DNA of 64,000 nt, from assembly GCF_032586175.1 (NCBI RefSeq), contig NZ_JAWHTE010000001.1, positions 310,001 through 374,000 on the forward strand, written 5' to 3'. Shown here in pieces: positions 1-8,592 of the stretch. The notes under the pieces are model-generated. The model was given only the letters and a program-made list of their open reading frames with translations. It was not told the DNA's origin and ran no database searches. Made by a program: the position numbers and the translations under genes. This stretch comes from Ovoidimarina sediminis. Lineage in GTDB: Bacteria; Pseudomonadota; Alphaproteobacteria; Rhodobacterales; Rhodobacteraceae. The stretch's first letter is position 1. Every line of letters starts with the position of its first letter.

Positions 1-1
1 T

Positions 2-1153
2 TCCCGCGCAGAGCAGACGGGATGCACCCGATGCCTCGACCTCTGTCCCACAGGTGCGATCAGCCCGGCGGGCGATCATGTGGAGATCGATCCGATGATT
101 TGCGCGGGCTGCGGCGCCTGTTCGTCCGTATGTCCCTCTGGTGCGGTGAGCTTCGACGCGCCGGCGGTGGCCGATACCTTCCGGGCGTTGCGGTTGATGG
201 CGGAACGGTTCATTGCCGCGGGCGGCACCCTGCCCCGGCTGCTTGTTCATGACGATGGCCACGGGCGCGAGATGATCGCGCTTTCGGCCCGTCTGGGACG
301 CGGGCTTCCCGCAGATGTCGTGCCGTTCGAGATCGCTTCGGTCGGGGCATTCGGCCACGCCGAGATGGTTGCTGCACTGGCTTCGGGCTTTGGTGCCGTA
401 CACGTCCTGTTGTCCCCCAAGAGCGAGCGAGATCCGGCGGAACGCGAACTCGCCCTCGCCAGGGCTTTGCTGGGAGGCGCCGGGTGGCCCTATGAGGCCG
501 TGCAACTTCTGGATCTGAACGACCCAGATGCGCTTTCCGACCAGCTTTACGGGCCCCGGCCGAAGGTGCCGCAGATCGAGCCGATCTTGCCCCTTGGCCC
601 CCGCAGAGATGTCACACGGCTCGCGACACGGGCGCTTGCAGGCGGGCCCGAAGCCGCGCCTTTTGCATTGCCCGAGGGTGCGCCATACGGCGCCGTTCTT
701 GTCGATTCCGAGGCCTGCACCCTTTGTTTGTCCTGTGTCGGGCTGTGCCCGTCGGGCGCGCTCGACGACAACGCAGACAAGCCAGAGATCCGGTTCAAGG
801 AAGACGCCTGTCTGCAATGCGGTATATGTGCCACGATTTGCCCTGAAGACGCGATCACGCTGAAACCGCAGATGGATTTTTCGGAGGCGGCGCTGACGCT
901 CAGGGTTCTGCATGGGGAAGAACCCTTCGCGTGCATCGAATGCGGGGCACTCTTTGGCGTGAAATCGACGATCGATAAAATCGTAGAAACGCTGGCGGGC
1001 AAACATTCGATGTTCACAAACTCGGATAACGCCCGGCTGATTCAGATGTGCGACGACTGCAGGGTAAAAGCGCAATACCATTCCGAGGGTTCGCCGTTCC
1101 GGATGGGCGATCGGCCGAGACCGCGCACCACGGACGACTATCTGAAGAACTGA
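2..1153 (+). CDS. 4Fe-4S dicluster ferredoxin-like protein (5' end outside window)
   Basis: The reading frame is open from base 2, so the true start lies upstream. A first motif CTRCLDLCP is encoded at about bases 23-49, ahead of the GTG codon at base 80. Further cluster-binding motifs are CAGCGACSSVCP near the start, CTLCLSCVGLCP in the middle and CLQCGICATICP after it. These support several [4Fe-4S] clusters and an electron-transfer role. The C-terminal part has two more CxxC pairs (CIECG and CDDC), which may bind a metal. Between the ferredoxin parts is about 190 residues without a recognised motif. Long multi-cluster ferredoxins of this kind often lie near formate dehydrogenase maturation genes in Rhodobacteraceae; that link is inferred, because the upstream neighbours are not in the window. 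Confidence 0.8.
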   Translation, partial: SRAEQTGCTRCLDLCPTGAISPAGDHVEIDPMICAGCGACSSVCPSGAVSFDAPAVADTFRALRLMAERFIAAGGTLPRLLVHDDGHGREMIALSARLGRGLPADVVPFEIASVGAFGHAEMVAALASGFGAVHVLLSPKSERDPAERELALARALLGGAGWPYEAVQLLDLNDPDALSDQLYGPRPKVPQIEPILPLGPRRDVTRLATRALAGGPEAAPFALPEGAPYGAVLVDSEACTLCLSCVGLCPSGALDDNADKPEIRFKEDACLQCGICATICPEDAITLKPQMDFSEAALTLRVLHGEEPFACIECGALFGVKSTIDKIVETLAGKHSMFTNSDNARLIQMCDDCRVKAQYHSEGSPFRMGDRPRPRTTDDYLKN

Positions 1154-1167
1154 ACGCGTGCGGACTT

Positions 1168-1986
1168 TCAGCGCTGGCTGATCGGAGCGCCAAGGTCCTT
1201 GGGCCGGATCGTCGCCGCATAGGCGAAGATCGCCTCGATATCCTCCAGCGTGATTTCGATCGGCGCGATATGCGGCGGGAAATCCGGATCGAAAGGTTCT
1301 GTCAGACCCTCGACCTGTGTGAATGAGGGGTGCGGGTTGGCCGACCAGAAGGCCTGGAAAAGATCGCGCCAGTTCTCACGGGAGCGGATCGCAGCAAAAG
1401 ATGGGGTGGAGCCGATCCCGTCCATCCGGTTCTTTTCGCTCACGACATGGCATCTTCCGCAGTGGAAATGCGCAAGACGGTCGCCTTCCATCGCGTCGCC
1501 CTCTGGCTCGGGGATCGGTGGTGCCGCGACCTTGATGGCGCCGGGGATGAATGCCGATCCGTCCGGCGCTTCGAACGTGGCGACCGTACGCTGGCCGATC
1601 TCGCCGGTTAGCCAATCGGCAAATTGTTCGGCATGGGCGCGGTTCTCCGCTTCGGGCACTAGGACGATCACGTAGGAGCGGGAGGGTTCCGTTTCCTTGA
1701 AGAATGCCGCCTTCCGGCGGTCGGCCCGACCGGCATCGAGAAGCCGCGACGCTCCTTCCGCCGTGAGGATCAGGGCTTCGGCTTCTTCGATCAAGGCATC
1801 CGGATCACCCGTGAGCAGGCTTGGACGAACGCCGTGTTTGAGTGCGAACCGGGGCAGGATGTAGTCGACAAGTCCCGTCTCGGCGACGACGCCGTCCACC
1901 GCAAGAACGAAGGTTTTCCCTTCAGCGAGAGCCGCCTGAGACAACCCCAGCCAGGCCGCGATGGTGATCAGTGTCGCGCGAAACAT
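1168..1986 (-). CDS. Periplasmic c-type cytochrome with binding-protein-like N-terminal domain
   Basis: The protein has 272 residues from the ATG at 1986. It starts with a clear signal peptide (MFRATLITIAAWLGLSQAALA), so it should be periplasmic. The C-terminal third has one haem c motif (CGRCH) in a short cytochrome c domain. A possible distal methionine is not obvious. The N-terminal part (FVLAVDG...GLVDYILPRFALKHG) resembles the start of tungstate/molybdate-type binding proteins, where a similar phrase 'sGLLDyLlPkFe' occurs; this is a weak resemblance, not a proven domain. The gene runs convergent to the ferredoxin-like gene and divergent from the DUF6494-Mrp block. Longer upstream frames exist but lack a signal peptide. 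The cytochrome part is firm and the N-terminal reading is tentative. Confidence 0.75.
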   Translation of the reverse strand: MFRATLITIAAWLGLSQAALAEGKTFVLAVDGVVAETGLVDYILPRFALKHGVRPSLLTGDPDALIEEAEALILTAEGASRLLDAGRADRRKAAFFKETEPSRSYVIVLVPEAENRAHAEQFADWLTGEIGQRTVATFEAPDGSAFIPGAIKVAAPPIPEPEGDAMEGDRLAHFHCGRCHVVSEKNRMDGIGSTPSFAAIRSRENWRDLFQAFWSANPHPSFTQVEGLTEPFDPDFPPHIAPIEITLEDIEAIFAYAATIRPKDLGAPISQR

Positions 1987-2088
1987 GGCTTCTCCCTTGT
2001 CCGACTTGCACCTTTGACCCATTTCCCTCAGAGAAAGCCAAAGCGCACGGGATCGCAAGCCGTGCAGGAATCTCGGGAGGAAAGTCAG

Positions 2089-2295
2089 GTGAGTGACGAC
2101 TTCAACATGTCGATGCGCAAATTCCTCAAACAGGTCGGCGTCACATCTCAGCAAGAGATCGAGAAGGCCGTTCGCGCCGCAAAGGCGGACGGTAAACTTG
2201 ATGAAGAGAGCGTGCGGGCACGTGTGGTTCTAAACATCGACGGTCTTGATCTGACGCACACTGTTGAAGGTGACATTCAGGTGAAAGATGTCTGA
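2089..2295 (+). CDS. DUF6494-family small protein
   Basis: A 68-residue protein starting at GTG 2089, eight bases after a GGGAGG ribosome site at 2075-2080. An ATG at 2107 is a possible alternative. The sequence (SDDFNMSMRKFLKQVGVTSQ...) matches my memory of the DUF6494 family, whose function is unknown. It looks like a short alpha/beta protein with a helical start and no membrane segment. The stop overlaps the mrp start by 8 bases, so the two are almost certainly co-translated. The pairing suggests a helper role for the Mrp ATPase, which is inference only. Confidence 0.75.
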   Translation: MSDDFNMSMRKFLKQVGVTSQQEIEKAVRAAKADGKLDEESVRARVVLNIDGLDLTHTVEGDIQVKDV

Positions 2296-3367
2296 CAAGA
2301 CACTGACAAGAGAGGACGTTCTGGCGCAACTCAAGCGGATCGTGAACCCGACGACGGGCACCGATCTTGTGGCGTCCGATATCATTCGGGCGCTGACGGT
2401 CGATGCCGGCAAAGTGCGCTTCGTGATGGAGGTGGATCCGGCCCATGGAAAGGCCATGGAGCCGGTGCGCGAGGCCGCCGTGAAGGCCGTGGAGGCGCTT
2501 GCGGGAGAAGGCAACGTGCAAGCAATGCTGACCGCGCATTCCGCGCCGAAGCCGCCGCCGGATCTGAAGATCGGGCGCCATCCAACCCAGCAGGCCGGCC
2601 CCCAGAAAGTGCCGGGCGTAAACGCGATAATCGCCATCGCTTCTGGCAAGGGCGGCGTCGGGAAATCGACCGTTTCGGCGAATCTCGCCGTGGCGCTCGC
2701 CGCCGAGGGCAAGAAGGTCGGGATGCTAGACGCCGATGTATATGGGCCGTCGCAGCCCCGGATGCTTGGAATCTCCGGACGCCCGGCGTCGCCTGACGGG
2801 AAGACAATCCTGCCTCTTCGGAATCACGGCGTAACGCTTATGTCGATCGGGTTGATGACGAAGGAGGACGAGGCCGTCGTCTGGCGCGGGCCGATGCTGA
2901 TGGGCGCGCTGCAGCAGATGTTGGGGCAGGTGCAATGGGGTCAGCTTGACGTGCTGATCGTCGACCTGCCGCCGGGGACCGGCGACGTACAGATGACGCT
3001 GACCCAAAAGGCCGAGGTGACTGGAGCGATCGTGGTATCTACGCCGCAGGATATTGCATTGCTTGACGCCCGCAAGGCACTGAATATGTTTGAAAAATTG
3101 GGAACTACAGTGTTCGGAATGATCGAGAACATGTCGACCTATGTTTGCCCCAACTGTGGGCACGAGGCGCATATATTTGGTCATGGCGGAGCCAAGGCGG
3201 ATGCGGAACGACTGGGTTTGCCGTTTCTTGGTGAAATTCCGCTTGATCTGGAAATCCGGACGGCAGCGGACGGCGGCGCGCCGATCGTTGCTTCGAAACC
3301 GGCGAGCCCGCAGGCGCAGGCGTTCCGAACGCTGGCGCGGAAACTGATCGGGGACGGGGTGGTCTGA
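2288..3367 (+). CDS. mrp: Mrp/NBP35-family iron-sulfur cluster carrier ATPase
   Basis: This 359-residue protein has an N-terminal MIP18/DUF59-like domain (about residues 5-80), then a P-loop ATPase domain. The deviant Walker A is GKGGVGKST. The typical Mrp segments DVYGPSQPRMLG and VDLPPGTGDVQ follow, and a C-terminal CPNCG supplies the CxxC that bridges a [4Fe-4S] cluster in homodimers. Family members assemble or carry Fe-S clusters in the cytoplasm and deliver them to apo-proteins. It is overlapped upstream by the DUF6494 gene and followed after 4 bases by the DUF4444 gene. The neighbouring multi-cluster ferredoxin is an obvious possible client, though that is inferred. Confidence 0.93.
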   Translation: MSDKTLTREDVLAQLKRIVNPTTGTDLVASDIIRALTVDAGKVRFVMEVDPAHGKAMEPVREAAVKAVEALAGEGNVQAMLTAHSAPKPPPDLKIGRHPTQQAGPQKVPGVNAIIAIASGKGGVGKSTVSANLAVALAAEGKKVGMLDADVYGPSQPRMLGISGRPASPDGKTILPLRNHGVTLMSIGLMTKEDEAVVWRGPMLMGALQQMLGQVQWGQLDVLIVDLPPGTGDVQMTLTQKAEVTGAIVVSTPQDIALLDARKALNMFEKLGTTVFGMIENMSTYVCPNCGHEAHIFGHGGAKADAERLGLPFLGEIPLDLEIRTAADGGAPIVASKPASPQAQAFRTLARKLIGDGVV

Positions 3368-3371
3368 TTCA

Positions 3372-4112
3372 ATGGCCGCCCTGCCCGGAACGGAAGAGGT
3401 GCCAGAGCCGTCCCTGCCGCCGCTCTTTAGCGGAGAGGCGGCTACAGCGCCCTTTGACGCCGCGATTGCGGCGGCTCGGGATGGAACCGACCCGGGGCTG
3501 ATTACCTATAACATCCCGCCTGATCATCTTTCCGCCGCGCTAGTTCTCGCGCCGGAAGCACCGCTGGAAGACGCCATGGCCATGATTCTCGCGGCTGCCA
3601 ACGGGTTTGCCGATGCCTTCGGCGCATTGGCCCCGTCAGAAGTGGCCTGCCAATTCGATTGGCCGGGCGGCCTTCGCATCAATGGTGCGCGTTGCGGGGC
3701 GCTTCGGGCCTTGGCATCGACTGGCGATCCGGCTGCGGAGCCGGATTGGCTGGTGGTCGGCCTCGACGTTCCGTTCTTCGCCGAGGCCGAGCGGGAGCCG
3801 GGCGAAACACCAGACCGGACCACGCTTTGGGAAGAAGGATGTTCGGAGATCGAGCCCTTACGGCTTCTCGAAAGCTGGTCGCGACACACGCTGGTCTGGA
3901 TTCACGAATGGCTCGATAACGGGATACCGCGTTTGCATCGCGACTGGATGGGCCGGGCCTTTTCTGTCGGCGAGACCGTGACGGTCGATCTGCCCACCGG
4001 GACGGAAAGTGGTGTCTTCACCGGGCTTGACGAGCGGGGTGGTCTGCTTCTGAAACAGGGGGAAGCAATGCGGCTCCTGCCGCTTAGCGCCATGCTGGAA
4101 GGGAGCAAATGA
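3372..4112 (+). CDS. Biotin/lipoate protein ligase-like protein (DUF4444 type)
   Basis: The protein has 246 residues. The N-terminal two thirds resembles the BPL/LplA catalytic fold, with LSAALVLAPEAPLEDAMAM and FDWPGGLRING in the place of the RWPND-type biotin ligase motif. The C-terminal about 55 residues (FSVGETVTVDLPTGTESGVFTGLDERGGLLL) look like the SH3-like domain of BirA-type ligases. The canonical GRGRxG biotinyl-AMP loop is not visible, so activity as a true biotin or lipoate ligase is doubtful. It lies 4 bases after mrp, and its stop overlaps the next start by 4 bases. In the Rhodobacteraceae clusters I recall, these genes travel together, which suggests a shared cofactor-related job. 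Confidence 0.75.
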   Translation: MAALPGTEEVPEPSLPPLFSGEAATAPFDAAIAAARDGTDPGLITYNIPPDHLSAALVLAPEAPLEDAMAMILAAANGFADAFGALAPSEVACQFDWPGGLRINGARCGALRALASTGDPAAEPDWLVVGLDVPFFAEAEREPGETPDRTTLWEEGCSEIEPLRLLESWSRHTLVWIHEWLDNGIPRLHRDWMGRAFSVGETVTVDLPTGTESGVFTGLDERGGLLLKQGEAMRLLPLSAMLEGSK

Positions 4113-4588
4113 AGAAACTCGCGCGTACGATCCATTTCGATGAAAGCGATCAGAACATCTTTTCGCGCCCTGCCGACAGCGGGGAATGGGCAATCCCAGG
4201 CGGGTTCGAGTTTTCGAACTGGTCGGAGGCGGATCTGACGGGCAAGGCGCGGCAGGCCTTCGCCAATGGCTGGTTGTCGATCGATAGCTTCGGGCGGGCG
4301 ACGCTGGTTGCAGTGGCACAGATCGAAGACACTGAACTGGCTGACTTGGCCGACCGTCTGGCCGATCATTTCGTGGCAATCTACGGTGCCCCGGATCGCG
4401 AGACGGCGCGGCCTCATGCAGTCGAGGAACTTGCTTATATGCAAGATCTTTGCGCCGATCACGATCCGAATACGTTGCTTGTCGTTTCGCGGGAACTGAC
4501 CGAAAGCGGTGTTAAAGAAAGCTTCCGCGCGATCATACCGTCCGATGCCGAACTCGACATCGTGGCGGTGCATGGATCGGTCGACTAA
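4109..4588 (+). CDS. DUF6505-family protein
   Basis: A 159-residue protein without a signal peptide or membrane segment. Its N-terminus (MKKLARTIHFDESDQNIFSRPADSGEWAIPGGFEFSNW, quoted only for its repeated 'FDESD...F..PA..GEWA..G.F.F' pattern) matches what I recall of DUF6505. No catalytic motif is evident. It is the last gene of the DUF6494-mrp-DUF4444 block, with an ATGA overlap to the gene before it, and its 3' end overlaps the convergent galE stop by 4 bases. The function is unknown; the position suggests a cytoplasmic accessory to Fe-S or cofactor handling. Confidence 0.7.
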   Translation: MKKLARTIHFDESDQNIFSRPADSGEWAIPGGFEFSNWSEADLTGKARQAFANGWLSIDSFGRATLVAVAQIEDTELADLADRLADHFVAIYGAPDRETARPHAVEELAYMQDLCADHDPNTLLVVSRELTESGVKESFRAIIPSDAELDIVAVHGSVD

Positions 4589-5571
4589 ACGCGCCCCGCC
4601 GCGAGCTTCACGTCCCAGTCATAGGCCGATCGCACCACGTCTGCGAGGGGGCGCGGCGGAGGAACCCAGCCGAGCCGCGCACGCATCCGACCGACATCGG
4701 CGACCAGCGACGCGGGATCGCCCTCTCTGCGAGGCCCGGTCTGAACGTGGAAATCCACGCCGCTGACGGTCTTCACCGCCTCAATCACTTCCCAGACAGA
4801 GTAGCCGGAGCCGTAGCCGCAATTCAGGATGCCACTTTCGCCCCCTGCCCTAAGATCTTCCAAGAGCGCGAGATGCGCTTCGACGAGATCGCAGACGTGA
4901 ATGTAGTCGCGGATGCATGTGCCATCAGGCGTGGGGTAGTCGGTGCCGAAAACGGTGATGCCGTCGCGCTGCCCGAGCGCGGCCTGGCAAGCGACCTTGA
5001 TCAGGTGCGTGGCCGTCTTCGTGGTGTGCCCTGTACGCCCTTTCGGATCAGCCCCCACAACGTTGAAGTAGCGCAGAATACCGAAACGCATAGGGCTGTC
5101 CTCCGCAACCTCGGTGAGTGTGCCTTCCGTGTCGAGTTTTGTTTGCGCGTAGGGGTTTACCGGGTGACATTCGAGTGTCTCCGTTAACGGGCCAAGTCCG
5201 GCCATTCCGTAGACGGACGCCGTTGACGAGAAGATGAAGCGTTCGACCCCAGACGCGGCAGCGGTTTCGATCAGGCGGCGCGAGACCTCAGTGTTGCGCT
5301 CACGATAGAGGTCCGGGTGTTCGACGCTTTCCGACACGACGATCAGCCCGGCGAAATGCACGACCTCCCGGATGCCATGCTCTTCGATCAGCCGCGCCAC
5401 AAGCGCCGTGTCGCCGGCATCGCCCTCGACGAAAACCGCAGCTGGAGGCACGAGTTCGCGGAAGCCGCGTTCGAGCGTATCGAGCACCAGGAAGGGAATG
5501 CCACGATCCGCAAGTGCCCATGCCATGTGGCTTCCAATATAGCCGGCACCTCCGGTCACAAGGATGGTCAT
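4585..5571 (-). CDS. galE: UDP-glucose 4-epimerase
   Basis: The protein has 328 residues from ATG 5571, chosen because MTILVTGGAGYIGSH puts the NAD-binding GGxGYIGSH motif at the very N-terminus. The longer upstream frame adds only unlikely residues. It shows the extended-SDR features SSTASVYG, the catalytic YAQTK (Tyr-x3-Lys), the RYFNVVGADP segment and DGTCIRDYIHV. GalE interconverts UDP-glucose and UDP-galactose for surface polysaccharide or galactose use. It is a single-gene unit, convergent with the DUF6505 gene and more than 100 bases from the next minus-strand gene. It has the usual family length and no oddities. Confidence 0.95.
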   Translation of the reverse strand: MTILVTGGAGYIGSHMAWALADRGIPFLVLDTLERGFRELVPPAAVFVEGDAGDTALVARLIEEHGIREVVHFAGLIVVSESVEHPDLYRERNTEVSRRLIETAAASGVERFIFSSTASVYGMAGLGPLTETLECHPVNPYAQTKLDTEGTLTEVAEDSPMRFGILRYFNVVGADPKGRTGHTTKTATHLIKVACQAALGQRDGITVFGTDYPTPDGTCIRDYIHVCDLVEAHLALLEDLRAGGESGILNCGYGSGYSVWEVIEAVKTVSGVDFHVQTGPRREGDPASLVADVGRMRARLGWVPPPRPLADVVRSAYDWDVKLAAGRV

Positions 5572-5697
5572 ATCTGCCTTCCGTGCCCAGGTTCCTGCAT
5601 AGAAGCGGCCCTTCCTGTCTTCCCTGCCGGAAAGAAACACCCATTGCCCCGATGCACAATGCTTTGGCCAACCAGGGGTGTGCGATTTCCCCCGGCG

Positions 5698-6672
5698 CTA
5701 GGCCACTGCTTCATTGAGACCACGACATTCCGGTACGGGCGTATGGACGCGCCCTTCATCCAGAAAGCGAATGAGGTTGTCACAGGTCAAATCCCCCATT
5801 GCGCGCCGGGTTTCCACGGTTGCGCTTCCGACATGGGGGGTGAGTACGACCTGCTCCATCGCTTTGAGAGCATCCGGAATCTGGGGCTCATCCTCGAACA
5901 CATCGAGCCCGGCCCCCCCAAGCCGCCCTTCCGACAAAGCGGCGACGAGAGCAGCCTCGTCGACGACGCTGCCGCGCGCAACATTAATGAGAATGCCTTC
6001 GGGTCCCAGCGCATCGAGTACTTCGGCGTTCACGAGGTGCCGTGTGCCCGCCCCGCCCGGCGTAATGCAAATCAGGACATTTGACGCTGCGGCGAGCTCG
6101 ACAGGTGATTCCACATAGGTGTGCGGCACGTCCTTCGGGCTGCGTGCGTGATAGAGAACGCGGGCATTGAACATTTCGGCCCGGGCGGCGATCGTCTGCC
6201 CGATGCGGCCGAAGCCGAGGATCCCGACCGTCTGGTTCTGCACGCTGCGCGTGAGTGGAAACGCGCCCTCGCGCTCCCAGGCTCCGGAGCGCGCCCAGGC
6301 ATCGGCGGGAATGAGGCGCCGGCTGACCGCAAGCCATAGGAGGATCGCGGTATCGGCAACCTCGTCGTTCAAGACATCCGGTGTGTGGGCGACGATCACC
6401 CCTTGTTCCGCCAGTCCCTTGGCGTCGATGCCGTCATAGCCGACGCCATAGCTTGAGACGACCTTGAGGTTGGGGAGGAACTCGACAGGAGCCGGTGTCA
6501 ATCCGTGATGCCCGTCGGTGGAGACCGCCGTGAACCGCGCCCCCTCGCGCGTGAGGAAGGCGGTCTGATCCGCCTCATCAAAGAGGGAGTGCACCGTGAA
6601 TCGCGTTCTCAGACGGTCCATCATCCGGTCGGTGACACGGCCGATCAGCAGAAGGTCGGGTTTGTCGGTCAT
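5698..6672 (-). CDS. D-2-hydroxyacid dehydrogenase (glyoxylate/hydroxypyruvate reductase-like)
   Basis: This 324-residue NAD(P)-dependent enzyme belongs to the D-isomer-specific 2-hydroxyacid dehydrogenases. The Rossmann motif is GFGRIG, the substrate/cofactor arginine sits in INVARGSVVDE, the acid in GAGLDVFEDEP, and the catalytic histidine in LTPHVGS. Such enzymes reduce glyoxylate, hydroxypyruvate or 2-keto sugar acids. ATG 6672 is preferred because it begins just before the conserved N-terminal strand (PDLLLIGRV); the upstream extension has no similarity. It starts 11 bases after the stop of the upstream sugar-acid dehydratase, so both probably share a transcript and may act on one pathway. 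Confidence 0.88.
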   Translation of the reverse strand: MTDKPDLLLIGRVTDRMMDRLRTRFTVHSLFDEADQTAFLTREGARFTAVSTDGHHGLTPAPVEFLPNLKVVSSYGVGYDGIDAKGLAEQGVIVAHTPDVLNDEVADTAILLWLAVSRRLIPADAWARSGAWEREGAFPLTRSVQNQTVGILGFGRIGQTIAARAEMFNARVLYHARSPKDVPHTYVESPVELAAASNVLICITPGGAGTRHLVNAEVLDALGPEGILINVARGSVVDEAALVAALSEGRLGGAGLDVFEDEPQIPDALKAMEQVVLTPHVGSATVETRRAMGDLTCDNLIRFLDEGRVHTPVPECRGLNEAVA

Positions 6673-6683
6673 GAAGTGTCGCC

Positions 6684-8471
6684 TCAGTGATTGTCGCGCG
6701 GGAGTGTTTTGGCAGCGATGTCGCGATACGCATCTGCCCCGCGCAGTGTCATCCCCTCCGAGAAGGGGCGCACCCGGTCGCGGAAGATCTCCTGCCATGG
6801 GGTCTGGCTTTCCGGGGCGAAGGGACGCTCGGGAAGAGCCGCACGCCGGGCCTCGAGTTCCGCGTCGTCGACCAGCATGTTGGCCGTGCCCTTCCTAAGA
6901 TCGATACGCACCCGATCGCCTGTTTGCACCAAGGCAAGCCCGCCCCTGTCCGCGGCTTCCGGCGAGGCGTTCAGGATCGATGGGCTGCCGGATGTGCCGG
7001 ACTGGCGCCCATCACCGAGGCAGGGCAGCGAATGAACGCCTTTCTTCAGGAGATACGCGGGCGGACGCATGTTCACGACTTCCGCCCCGCCCGGATAGCC
7101 AATCGGGCCGGCACCGCGCATGATTAGAATGGAATGCTCATCGATACCCAGAGCTTCGTCATCGATCTTTATGTGGTAGTCCTCGGGACCGTCGAAGACA
7201 AAGGCGGTGCCTTCGAAGGCGTCCGGGTCATCCGGGTTGTTGAGGTAACGATCCCGGAACTCCGCCGAGATCACGCTTGTCTTCATGATGGCACTGTCAA
7301 AGAGGTTGCCCTTGAGATTCAGGAATCCGGCGTTTCGCACCATCGGGGTATCGACGGGTTTGATCACATCGTCATTCGTGATCGCGACGCCGTTGCAATT
7401 CTCCTCCATCGTCCGACCATTCGCGGTTATTGCTCCGGGATGCGGCAAGAGCTTGGCTTCCAGCAGACGCGCAATCACGCCGGGGACGCCGCCGGCCCGG
7501 TGATAGTCTTCACCCAGATATTCACCTGCCGGCTGGAGGTTCACGAGGAGCGGCACTTCGTATCCCAGCCGCTGCCAGTCGTCATTCGTGAGCTCGATCC
7601 CGAGATGGCGCGCAATACCGTTGAGATGAATTGGTGCATTGGTCGAGCCGCCGATCGCGGAATTGACGACAATCGCGTTTTCGAATGCCTCGCGTGTCAT
7701 GATGTCGGAGGGCCGCAGATTTTCATGCACCATGCTAACGATCCGTTTTCCGGTTTCGTAGCTGATCTGGCCGCGTTCACGGTAAGGCGCGGGAATGGCC
7801 GCAGATCCCGGGAGCTGCATACCCAGCGCTTCGGCGAGTGAGTTCATCGTGGTCGCTGTGCCCATCGTGTTGCAGTAGCCGACCGACGGTGTCGACGAGG
7901 CCACGAGATCCATGAACCCGTCGTCGTCGATCTCGCCGGCCGCGTGCAATTCTCGCGCTTTCCACACGATCGTGCCCGATCCGGTGCGTTCGCCCTGGAA
8001 CCAGCCATTCAGCATCGGGCCGACGGAAAGCGCGATAGCCGGGATGTTTACGGTCGAGGCCGCCATCAGGAGCGCAGGCGTGGTCTTGTCGCAACCGATC
8101 ATCAATACAACGCCGTCGATCGGGTAGCCGTACAGGGTTTCGACCAGAGAGAGATAAGCAAGGTTCCGGTCGAGCATCGCGGTGGGGCGTTTTCCGGTTT
8201 CCTGGATCGGGTGCACCGGGATCTCGATCACCGTGCCGCCCGAGGCGATGACGCCGTCGCGCACGCGTTTCGCGAGTTCGATGTGGTGACGGTTGCAAGG
8301 CGAGAGATCGCTGCCGGTCTGTGCGATGCCGATGATCGGTTTGCCCGACTGGAGCTCTTCCCGCGTGAGCCCGTAGTTCAAGTAGCGCTCGGTATAAAGC
8401 GCAGTCATCTCTCGGTCGTCTGGATTGTTGAACCAATTCTGCGACCTGAGTTTGGGCCCCTCTTTCACCAT
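6684..8471 (-). CDS. IlvD/Edd-family sugar-acid (pentonate-type) dehydratase
   Basis: The protein has 595 residues from ATG 8471, which has an AAAGGA ribosome site; the upstream TTG at 8486 would overlap that site. Cysteines fall at positions 59 (SPCNRHH), 127 (IGCDKTTPA) and 200 (GYCNTMG). These match the [2Fe-2S]-ligand positions known for Rhizobium L-arabinonate dehydratase. The DGRQSGTSGSPS segment near residues 487-498 carries the catalytic serine. The enzyme should remove water from an aldonic acid to give a 2-keto-3-deoxy acid. The subgroup and the exact substrate (arabonate, xylonate, galactonate or a four-carbon acid) cannot be fixed from sequence alone. It is paired with the hydroxyacid dehydrogenase downstream and divergent from the HIBADH-type and DenD-type genes. 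Confidence 0.9.
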   Translation of the reverse strand: MVKEGPKLRSQNWFNNPDDREMTALYTERYLNYGLTREELQSGKPIIGIAQTGSDLSPCNRHHIELAKRVRDGVIASGGTVIEIPVHPIQETGKRPTAMLDRNLAYLSLVETLYGYPIDGVVLMIGCDKTTPALLMAASTVNIPAIALSVGPMLNGWFQGERTGSGTIVWKARELHAAGEIDDDGFMDLVASSTPSVGYCNTMGTATTMNSLAEALGMQLPGSAAIPAPYRERGQISYETGKRIVSMVHENLRPSDIMTREAFENAIVVNSAIGGSTNAPIHLNGIARHLGIELTNDDWQRLGYEVPLLVNLQPAGEYLGEDYHRAGGVPGVIARLLEAKLLPHPGAITANGRTMEENCNGVAITNDDVIKPVDTPMVRNAGFLNLKGNLFDSAIMKTSVISAEFRDRYLNNPDDPDAFEGTAFVFDGPEDYHIKIDDEALGIDEHSILIMRGAGPIGYPGGAEVVNMRPPAYLLKKGVHSLPCLGDGRQSGTSGSPSILNASPEAADRGGLALVQTGDRVRIDLRKGTANMLVDDAELEARRAALPERPFAPESQTPWQEIFRDRVRPFSEGMTLRGADAYRDIAAKTLPRDNH

Positions 8472-8592
8472 TGGATGTCCTTTCAAGGTGAACCGCTGGC
8501 GCGCTATGCGCCGGATCTGGGATCAGGCCTAGTAGAATGGTTCGGCTTTTTCTAGGGTGCGCGCGTGCATATGCCATGGGGGGAGGATTGCG
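8472..8592. promoter_or_regulatory. Divergent promoter region with GGCGC-N5-GCGCC palindrome
   Basis: This 121-base gap separates the divergent dehydratase and HIBADH-type dehydrogenase genes, so it must hold both promoters. The inverted repeat GGCGC-gctat-GCGCC lies at 8498-8512 and is a candidate operator. A GGGAGG ribosome site sits just ahead of the ATG at 8593. No -35/-10 pair stands out. Confidence 0.4.

Noticed and set aside
547..1017. 156-residue minus-strand open frame within the ferredoxin-like gene
   Set aside because: It lies opposite a gene with clear CxxC motifs and has no recognisable domain; it is a high-GC shadow frame.
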